Assembly: GCA_964432995.1 (NCBI GenBank)
Contig: CAYSPU010000060.1
Coordinates: forward strand, 1-25,307
DNA length: 25,307 nucleotides
Direction: 5' to 3'
Origin: CAYSPU01 sp964432995
GTDB lineage: Bacteria; Verrucomicrobiota; Verrucomicrobiia; Limisphaerales; JAHDYP01
This document shows, one piece after another, positions 1-6,335 of the stretch; within the stretch, counting starts at the first letter, position 1; each line of letters starts with the position of its first letter. The notes below the pieces were generated by a model. That model saw only the letters and a list, made by a program, of their open reading frames with translations, had not been told where the DNA came from and made no database searches. Made by a program: the position numbers and the translations under genes.

Positions 1-57
1 CGTGCCGACCCATGATCTCTTCTGCGGCGGAACCGGAAGAAGAAAGAACTGAAGGGC

Positions 58-85
58 TTGACAACGGGCGAGCGGGTGTTACAGT
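58..85 (+). promoter_or_regulatory. Candidate sigma-70-type promoter of the GntR/ABC operon
   Basis: A perfect TTGACA -35 box at 58-63 is followed, after a 16-base spacer, by TACAGT at 80-85 (4 of 6 matches to TATAAT). Transcription would begin near position 92, leaving a very short leader before the ATG at 111, and no Shine-Dalgarno sequence is visible there. The -10 element lies inside the palindrome at 76-98, which fits repression by the first gene's product. Confidence 0.55.
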
Positions 86-98
86 TGTGCTGTAACAC
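76..98. promoter_or_regulatory. Perfect 9-bp inverted repeat, probable GntR operator
   Basis: GTGTTACAG at 76-84 and CTGTAACAC at 90-98 are exact reverse complements separated by TTGTG. The palindrome covers the candidate -10 box and ends 12 bases before the GntR start codon. YtrA-type GntR repressors are known to bind such dyads in front of their own ABC-transporter operons, so autorepression is the natural reading. The binding itself is inferred. Confidence 0.65.
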
Positions 99-110
99 TT
101 AGAACACGCC

Positions 111-497
111 ATGCTGCCCTTCCTCTTCCAACTCGCTGATGGCGTTCCGGTCTCCGACCAACTCGTCCAGGCCGTCCGCAAGGCCATGCTCACCGGCCAA
201 CTCGCCCCCGGCGACCTCTTCCCCTCCGTTCGCGCCCTCAGCCAGGAGCTGCGCATCAGCCCCACCACGGCCCACAAGGTCGTGGCCCAACTCCGCGAGA
301 GTGGCTTCCTGGCCAGCCGACCGGGCGTCGGCATGGTCATCACCGCCCCGGCCCAGCCTCCGCGCGACGAACGGCTCCAGCAACTGCAACCCCTCTGCCG
401 CCAGCTCCTGCGCGAGGCCCAGGAGTTGAACCTGGGTCTCGACGACACCCTCGAAGCCGTTCGCCGCGCGGCGGATCGCTCGAAACCTTCCCGCTGA
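111..497 (+). CDS. GntR-family transcriptional regulator, YtrA subfamily
   Basis: This 128-residue protein has an N-terminal winged helix-turn-helix (about residues 12-80) with the GntR signature LAPGDLFPSVRALSQELRIS and the recognition-helix stretch SPTTAHKVVAQLRESGFL. Only about 45 residues follow the DNA-binding domain, too few for a FadR- or HutC-type effector domain. This is the YtrA arrangement, in which a short helical tail mediates dimerisation. The gene is first in an operon and is followed after seven bases by an ABC ATPase, the usual context for YtrA repressors of ABC exporters. The start at 111 gives the full GntR N-terminus; no Shine-Dalgarno precedes it. A palindromic operator at 76-98 overlaps its promoter. 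The inducing signal cannot be read from the sequence. Confidence 0.9.
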   Translation: MLPFLFQLADGVPVSDQLVQAVRKAMLTGQLAPGDLFPSVRALSQELRISPTTAHKVVAQLRESGFLASRPGVGMVITAPAQPPRDERLQQLQPLCRQLLREAQELNLGLDDTLEAVRRAADRSKPSR

Positions 498-504
498 CTC
501 ACCC

Positions 505-1446
505 ATGAGCTCCATCATTGAAATTCGCGACCTGCACAAACGGTTTCGCCGCGTGGCCGCCATCGACGGCCTGACGCTTGATGTTCCCGAAGGCGCGGTC
601 ACGGCGTATCTCGGTCCAAACGGTGCCGGCAAGACGACGACCATCAAGTGTTTGCTGCACCTGCATCGGCCCGACCGCGGCGAGATCCGCGTCTTGGGAA
701 TGGACTCGGCACGCCTCGGGGCGGCCCAGTTTCAGCAGATCGGCTATGTTTCGGAGAACCAGGAACTGCCGCTCTGGATGACGGTTCCCGAGCTGATCGC
801 CTACTGCCGCCCGATGTATCCGACGTGGGACGACGCCTTCGCCGATCAGCTTCTGCGGCAATTCGACCTGCCCCGCGCGACCAAGATCAAGGCCCTCTCG
901 CGCGGCATGCGGATGAAGGCGGCGCTGCTCTCGAGCCTCGCTTACCGGCCGCGGCTGGTGATTCTCGACGAGCCCTTCTCCGGGCTCGACCCGTTGGTGC
1001 GGGACGATTTCATCCGCGGCCTGCTCGAGTTGACGGAACTGGAAGGTTGGAGCGTGTTCGTGTCGTCGCACGACATTGCGGAAGTCGAGCGCCTGGCGGA
1101 TCGGGTGGCCATCCTGAACCGGGGTCGGCTCGAGTTGCACGAGGCGGCGGCGGATCTGCAGGCCCGCTTTCGCGCCGTGGAAGTGGTTCGCAACGCCGAG
1201 GCGGCCTTGCCACTCGACCTGCCGCCGAGCTGGCTCAACGTTGAAGTTGCCGGACGCGTCGTCCGCTTCACCGAATCGCGTTATGCCGCGGACGCCCTGA
1301 CCGCATCGATTGCCGCGCGTTTCCCGGATGCCCGCCAACACGAGGCGCGGCCGATGACCTTGCGCGAGATCTTCGTCGCGTTGGCCCGGACCTACCGGTT
1401 GAACGGCTCGAGCATGGGCGCCAGCCAGAGCGCCAGCACCACATGA
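505..1446 (+). CDS. ABC transporter ATP-binding protein
   Basis: This 313-residue cytoplasmic ATPase would power the membrane proteins encoded just downstream. The Walker A motif is GPNGAGKTT at residues 37-45, the Q-loop glutamine lies in YVSENQ near residue 86, the signature reads LSRGM at 131-135 instead of LSGGQ, Walker B is LVILDEP with D155 and E156, and the switch histidine is H189 in SSHD. The LSRGM variant is common in YtrB/CcmA-like exporters under GntR control. The stop codon overlaps the next start (ATGA at 1443-1446), so translation is probably coupled. The region after about residue 215 is a family-specific tail. The substrate is unknown; drug, peptide or lipid-linked export are all possible. 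Confidence 0.93.
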   Translation: MSSIIEIRDLHKRFRRVAAIDGLTLDVPEGAVTAYLGPNGAGKTTTIKCLLHLHRPDRGEIRVLGMDSARLGAAQFQQIGYVSENQELPLWMTVPELIAYCRPMYPTWDDAFADQLLRQFDLPRATKIKALSRGMRMKAALLSSLAYRPRLVILDEPFSGLDPLVRDDFIRGLLELTELEGWSVFVSSHDIAEVERLADRVAILNRGRLELHEAAADLQARFRAVEVVRNAEAALPLDLPPSWLNVEVAGRVVRFTESRYAADALTASIAARFPDARQHEARPMTLREIFVALARTYRLNGSSMGASQSASTT

Positions 1447-4166
1447 AGCCACCCTTCCATTCCGAGACACCGCATCGCGTGGATGGTAGGGCGACCTCTC
1501 CGAGGGCGCCGCAAGGTGCAGTCGCCAAACCACTGGTCTCCGGCGCGATACGGAGATCGCGCCCCACCTGGCTTCAGGGTTGCCTCGTTCTCCACCAGTT
1601 GTGGACAGATGTGCGCCGGACTCGGCTGTTGCTTGGGCTGTGGGGGGTTCTGCTGGTGCTCGATCTGGGCGAGCACCTGGGGTGGTTTCACGCGATGCGC
1701 ACGCCGCGGAATTCGCTGGACATCCTTGCCGACGAGTTTTGGAGCGCCTGGCTGGTCGGGATTCTGGTGAGCGCCGCTCTGCTTCTCCTGGCCACGGTGA
1801 TTGTCGAAGACTCGCCGGCTCGTGCTGGCGGCTTCCTGAAGACGCGTCCGATGCCCGCGCGCGCGCTGTGGCTGGCCAAGGCGCTGTATGCGGCGATGGC
1901 GCTGGCAATCCCCGCGGCCATACAGGAAGCGGTGTATCTGGCGGCCAGCGGTTGGGGCGTGGGGACGGTGCTTCACGGAGCCCTCGAGCGCCTCGTCGTC
2001 ATGCTCGCCGCACTAGGAGCCCTCGGCGGTTTCGTCGCCCTGTGGGCGAGCCTGCGCGAGTGTGCCCTCGGGATTCTCGCCGGCCTGGGCGGTTACTGCG
2101 CGGGTTTGGGGGTGCTGCTCCTTCTTTGGGCGCTGGGGTGGAACTCGAGGGAGATTGACGACGTGGGGACCGGCGAGGTGCTGGTCTGGCTTGCCCTTCT
2201 GATGGTTGGCCTGCCGGCTCTGGCGGCATGGAGTGCGCGCCACGGCTGGAGCCCGAGCCGGCGGGCGTGGCACGTCGCGGGATGGACCGTTTTCGTGATG
2301 CTGCTGGGCGCGCTGTGCCCGCCGTTCTGGGCCGACACCGGGCGGACAGTGCCCGAAGCGGCGCTCCGAACCGCATCCGGCGGCACGCGGCGAATCCCGC
2401 TGCGCAGCATTGAGATCCGCGCGGTTGGCACCGCATCATTCCGAACGGGCGCGCATTCCGCCGGGCCGCCGGATCAGATGACATTCGCGGTTGGCCTCAA
2501 GCCGCAACCGGAAGCGGTGCTGGCCGGCGCTGCGGTGACCTGGCGACCGCTGAGTCTGCGTCTCACGAGGGATTCCGGCCGTTCCGTCGAGGGGCAAGTG
2601 TCACCGCATCGAAAGGCGAGGCGGACCGTGGTATTGGACACCCGTCTTCCAGACACGCGTCTTCTGGCCGACCTGCTCGGACCGGGGACGATGTTCCGGA
2701 ACTCGCCTTCGGCTCCCGAGGAGACCAAGCCCGCCCTGGAGATGGGCATGCTGGACACCAGCGCTGTGGAGGCCGTCAGGAACGAGCCCGTCCGCCTCGA
2801 CTGCACCCTGGCGGGCGACCTCCACACGTGGGAGCCCCTGGCCGACCTGCCGCTCGCTCCGGACGCGAGTTTTCGCGATCGTGCGGGTTCGTGGACGGTG
2901 CTCTCTTGCCGGCGGGATGAGTCGCGGACGGAGGTTCTGCTCCGCGTCGCGCACCTCCAGTTGTTGCTATCGAGTGATCGGCGCGAGGCCCGCTCACGAT
3001 TCTGGCATTACCAATACGTCTTCGTGCTCGTCCAGCCCGACCGCCGGGAAGCGGCGCTGCCCTTCTACCCGCCGTGGCCGATGGCCCAACGCGCCTGGTA
3101 CACCGCCAGTCCGCAGCAGTTGTTCCTCGCGCAGTTTCCCACGTCGGATCCGGACGACGTTGCGCCCTGGTCAGACGACGACCTTCGCCGCGCGCGCCTC
3201 CGCATTTTTCGGAAGGTCTACGGCGGCGCCATTTCCCAGGAGTGCCAATCTCCTCCACTGCGCTTCCGGCCCACCCCGGCTTCGGCCCCGCCAGCGCCGG
3301 CGCGTTCCGACACCCCGCTGTCGTTCGAGGAACTCCGGCGCCGCATCGCCGCCCTGCCCGAGCCATCAGCCGCCTCCTCGCGCGCCGAAGTGGGACGTTA
3401 TCTCTTTGACGTGCTTACGCTGCTGGAAACCGCCCTGCCCAACCGGTTGCCCTACCAAGACCCGATCGTGGAACGGTTGGCGCGACTCGTTCCCGCGCAC
3501 CTGGCGCTCTTCCTCGAAGGTGCGCGCCCCGACGCCAGCAGCGCCTCCTATGTGTTCCTCGAGGCCCTCGCGCGAGGCACGCCCGCAGACCAGAAGGAGG
3601 CCATCTACGCCGCCTTGCCCGACAATCCGCACCTAAGAAATGTCCTGGTGCGGCGCGGGTGGTTGGAGGCGGCGCACCCGGCCTTCCGCAAGTTGTGGGA
3701 ATCCCCCGGAGCACTCCCCGGGATCACCCGTCACACCATTCTCGAGCTTCGCGACCCGGCTTCCTACCCGCGCTTGCTGGAGGAATTCGTGGCGGATCCG
3801 AGCCTGGACTTCTATGAGGCCCTGCGCGGCCTGCCGGGGATCAAGGACCAACTCCAGGCGGCGCTAGACCGCCTCTGGGCGGAGCGTCCGCGGGACTACG
3901 CAAGCGCGTTGTCTGGAGCCTCGCGGCTGTCGGTGTTGATGCGCGCGGGACGCCTCGAGGCGCTCGAGGAGGCGTCCCGCCTCTGGTCGCGCCTCACTCC
4001 GGACCGGCGCGCCCACCAGACACCGCTGATCGAAGCCCTGCGGGACAACATCGCCTCGCTCCCGTCAACCTCACCGGACGAAGCCGCTTTGGCGAGGTGG
4101 TTGGAAGGGAAACACGCCGACGCCTTTCGGTTCGACCCGAGTCTTCGTCGCTTTGTCACGCCATGA
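1443..4166 (+). CDS. ABC-associated membrane protein with large soluble C-terminal part
   Basis: This 907-residue protein is not assigned to a named family. It has about seven hydrophobic segments between residues 62 and 296 (for example 62-82, 103-121, 141-168, 184-204, 207-233, 245-265, 276-296), then some 600 mostly soluble residues. Residues about 620-907 look helical and may form repeats. The membrane part resembles an ABC-2 type permease and would pair with the preceding ATPase. The start ATG overlaps the ATPase stop. Residues about 15-42 are encoded by a dispersed palindromic repeat (1485-1569). The next segment, LVLHQLWTDVRRTR, matches LILHQLQTDARRSR of the following gene, so the two are paralogues. 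The next methionine lies near residue 84, inside the membrane region, so the repeat cannot easily be excluded from the protein. Confidence 0.8.
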   Translation: MKPPFHSETPHRVDGRATSPRAPQGAVAKPLVSGAIRRSRPTWLQGCLVLHQLWTDVRRTRLLLGLWGVLLVLDLGEHLGWFHAMRTPRNSLDILADEFWSAWLVGILVSAALLLLATVIVEDSPARAGGFLKTRPMPARALWLAKALYAAMALAIPAAIQEAVYLAASGWGVGTVLHGALERLVVMLAALGALGGFVALWASLRECALGILAGLGGYCAGLGVLLLLWALGWNSREIDDVGTGEVLVWLALLMVGLPALAAWSARHGWSPSRRAWHVAGWTVFVMLLGALCPPFWADTGRTVPEAALRTASGGTRRIPLRSIEIRAVGTASFRTGAHSAGPPDQMTFAVGLKPQPEAVLAGAAVTWRPLSLRLTRDSGRSVEGQVSPHRKARRTVVLDTRLPDTRLLADLLGPGTMFRNSPSAPEETKPALEMGMLDTSAVEAVRNEPVRLDCTLAGDLHTWEPLADLPLAPDASFRDRAGSWTVLSCRRDESRTEVLLRVAHLQLLLSSDRREARSRFWHYQYVFVLVQPDRREAALPFYPPWPMAQRAWYTASPQQLFLAQFPTSDPDDVAPWSDDDLRRARLRIFRKVYGGAISQECQSPPLRFRPTPASAPPAPARSDTPLSFEELRRRIAALPEPSAASSRAEVGRYLFDVLTLLETALPNRLPYQDPIVERLARLVPAHLALFLEGARPDASSASYVFLEALARGTPADQKEAIYAALPDNPHLRNVLVRRGWLEAAHPAFRKLWESPGALPGITRHTILELRDPASYPRLLEEFVADPSLDFYEALRGLPGIKDQLQAALDRLWAERPRDYASALSGASRLSVLMRAGRLEALEEASRLWSRLTPDRRAHQTPLIEALRDNIASLPSTSPDEAALARWLEGKHADAFRFDPSLRRFVTP
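1485..1569 (+). repeat. Dispersed palindromic repeat family A, in-frame copy 1
   Basis: The copy starts GGTAGGGCG and ends CGCCCCACC, so its ends are inverted repeats. It shares the GCGACCTCTCCGAGGGCGCC block and the GGCGCGAT-CGGAGA block with the copies at 4204-4337 and 12246-12355 (reverse). It is read in frame as a GRATSPRAP-type peptide inside the first membrane-protein gene. Confidence 0.85.
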
Positions 4167-6016
4167 ATTCCTCCGACCCTTCTGGGACACCACTTGGCAT
4201 GCAAGGTAGGGCGACCTCTCCGAGGGCGCCGCGGGATGCTATCGCCGAACCAGTCCGCGGCGGCGCGATGCGGAGACCTGCTCGCGAGTCCTGCTCGGAG
4301 CCTGCTCGCGAGCCCTGCTCGGAGTCGCGCTCTACCAGTTTTCTGGGCAGACTGATTCTCCATCAACTGCAGACCGATGCGCGCCGGTCGCGCGGGTGGC
4401 TGGTGAGCCTGTGGACCCTGTGCATTCTACAGTTGTGTCTGGCATACGGCATTTGGCCGCTGCGAGAGTCCTTCGTCCTCGAGGTCATGCTCGCGGCGCT
4501 CTACGGCTTGCTGGTCGCGGTCGTCCTGATCCGGGTGATGCACGCCGCCCCCTGGGTAGGCACGGATGCCTGGTGGATGACCCGGCCCATTCGCCGGTTC
4601 CACTTGGGCATCGCCCACGCCGCCTTCGCTTTCGGGTTGATCTTGCTTCCCCAGATGCTGTTGCAGGCAGTGTTCGCCGTCTGGCACGGCTTCACCGCCG
4701 CCCAACTGCTACAGGGCGCACTCGAGGCTCTCCTCTACAGCACGGCGTTCATCGCCACGGTCGCGGCCGCGGCCTCCCTGAGTCGAACCGTGGTCGAGTG
4801 GGTCGTGGTCGTCATCCTGGGTGGACTGACCTTGTTCCTCGCCGCGACGTTGCTGGACGTACTCCAGCGGCTCGATCTGCTGTCGCGAGACCCGTCGGGG
4901 ATTGCGACGGAGAGTCAGGCGGCCAGTCTCGTCGTCGCCACCGTGTTGGCATACACCCTGGCCGTTTTGGGCACGTGGGTGTGCCAGGCGCGGACCGGCC
5001 GCCGGGCGTGGAGCGCCCTCCTGCTCGCCATGGGTCTGGCCGCGACGGTCGGGGTGGCCGTCTCCTGGCGACACGACTTCCTCGGGCAGCCTCTTGAAAC
5101 GACTGGGGATATCCGACTCGTTCCAATCGACGCCGCATCGTCCGCCACCCAACCGGCCCGGCCCGAATGTTCCCTCTGGAGCGCCTTCCGGATCGAAGGG
5201 CTTGCCACCAACCAGTTCCTGACCTTCCGCAGCGCTCGCGGCACATTCGACACCCCGGCACACGGAGTCCTCAGGATCGGCCCAATGTACGAGTACGTCC
5301 ACGGGCCGTGGCCTTTCTTCTCGTCGCAGGAAGCGGCCGACTACTCCCAGGTCATCCGTCGGGCGCTCCCGCCGGAGACGGTGTGGCGCGGAGCCATTGC
5401 GGGGAGAGATCGACGCCTGGACCTGCATGGCGCCGCCAAGGAGTTGCCTCGCGAGCCCCTTCACGGGACCCTGACTGCTCGACTGGTCGTGGACGCTTAC
5501 ACTGTCGAAGAACTGGCGGATGTCCCGCTCCGCCCCGGAAGCACGCCGCTGCTGCCGGGGCAATTGCTCCGCATTCTCCGGATCGCGAGCGACGCCGAGG
5601 GAATCACCGTACGCCTGTGGCAGAGCACTCCGAGCCTGTTGTTCGGACGCGACGATTGGACTCGGAGCCGGCTGGCTTTTCTCTCCCCCGTTCTGGGCGA
5701 GTCGCTCACGGAGTTTGTGATCTACCACCCTGGTCTGCGCGAGGCGTTTCTGGCCGAAGACAAGGTCACGTCCCTGCCCTGCATTCTCGGACAGGCAGTG
5801 CGAACCGAGCGCGTCATCCGCATCCATTACCCCTCCCTCCGCACGCGACTGACGGGCCTGGCGCCGGCGGACTGGATGAAGGACGCCCGTCTGCTGGTCT
5901 TCCGCCCGCGCTACGGCGGTGCCAGTCAACTGAGCATCCGAGCCCCGGTCACCCTTCCTCCTGAAGCCTACCGGTATAGCGCCTTCCGATATCGCCAGGC
6001 CACAACGCCCCTGTAG
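4163..6016 (+). CDS. Second ABC-associated membrane protein, paralogue of the preceding gene
   Basis: This 617-residue protein has about seven predicted membrane segments in its first half (roughly residues 77-100, 104-126, 145-175, 183-207, 210-236, 255-280 and 288-306), then a soluble C-terminal half of about 300 residues. The start at 4163 is chosen because ATGA overlaps the previous stop exactly as at the ATPase/permease junction; a longer open frame begins upstream inside the previous gene but is less likely. It resembles the 907-residue protein in the first membrane region and in overall plan but lacks that protein's extra C-terminal domain. Together they probably form a heterodimeric permease. 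Residues about 15-58 are encoded by a dispersed repeat (4204-4337) in which an Arg-Glu-Ser/Pro-Cys-Ser-Glu unit is partly duplicated. Substrate unknown. Confidence 0.8.
   Translation: MNSSDPSGTPLGMQGRATSPRAPRDAIAEPVRGGAMRRPARESCSEPAREPCSESRSTSFLGRLILHQLQTDARRSRGWLVSLWTLCILQLCLAYGIWPLRESFVLEVMLAALYGLLVAVVLIRVMHAAPWVGTDAWWMTRPIRRFHLGIAHAAFAFGLILLPQMLLQAVFAVWHGFTAAQLLQGALEALLYSTAFIATVAAAASLSRTVVEWVVVVILGGLTLFLAATLLDVLQRLDLLSRDPSGIATESQAASLVVATVLAYTLAVLGTWVCQARTGRRAWSALLLAMGLAATVGVAVSWRHDFLGQPLETTGDIRLVPIDAASSATQPARPECSLWSAFRIEGLATNQFLTFRSARGTFDTPAHGVLRIGPMYEYVHGPWPFFSSQEAADYSQVIRRALPPETVWRGAIAGRDRRLDLHGAAKELPREPLHGTLTARLVVDAYTVEELADVPLRPGSTPLLPGQLLRILRIASDAEGITVRLWQSTPSLLFGRDDWTRSRLAFLSPVLGESLTEFVIYHPGLREAFLAEDKVTSLPCILGQAVRTERVIRIHYPSLRTRLTGLAPADWMKDARLLVFRPRYGGASQLSIRAPVTLPPEAYRYSAFRYRQATTPL
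4204..4337 (+). repeat. Dispersed palindromic repeat family A, in-frame copy 2
   Basis: It begins AGGTAGGGCGACCTCTCCGA and ends near CGCTCTACC, with inverted ends as in the other copies. It is longer than copy 1 because a CTGCTCGCGAGYCCTGCTCG-type unit is duplicated internally. The encoded peptide GRATSPRAP falls at residues 15-23, the same place as in the preceding paralogue. Confidence 0.85.
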
Positions 6017-6041
6017 ACCCACCGCCACGAGTCGGCCCTCG

Positions 6042-6089
6042 TCGACACCTTGATCGACACCTTGATCGACACCTTTGTCGACACTTCAG
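6042..6089. repeat. Four tandem 12-base units in a 319-base intergenic region
   Basis: Units of TCGACACCTTGA occur twice (6042-6053, 6054-6065), followed by TCGACACCTTTG and TCGACACTTCAG. They lie between the membrane-protein operon and the acetate kinase fusion. The array could be a slippage product or a binding array. In the rest of 6017-6335 no gene, clear promoter or terminator is seen. Confidence 0.8.
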
Positions 6090-6335
6090 GAGACGCGAAT
6101 TCCGCGAATTGCCGCGAACCAGACCGGTGGAGATTCGCCGTCAACTTCAGGATACGCGGTGTTCCTTGCTCGCTGTTCGTCTGGACTTTACCCAGTCGTC
6201 AGGCGCGACCTACACTCACTCTTCGTGCATTCAATTGTCCGCCTGCCCTGTCAGCCCAACCTCGCCGCCACGCGTGCGGAAAGCATGACACCGTCCCCCA
6301 AGGTAGGGTAGACTGCCGAAGACGTTACGACCCGT

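Noticed and set aside
499..1908. Long minus-strand open frame opposite the ABC ATPase
   Set aside because: It is Arg/Pro/Gln-rich, has no recognisable motifs and lies antisense to a gene with full Walker, signature and switch motifs; long shadow frames are expected at this GC content.
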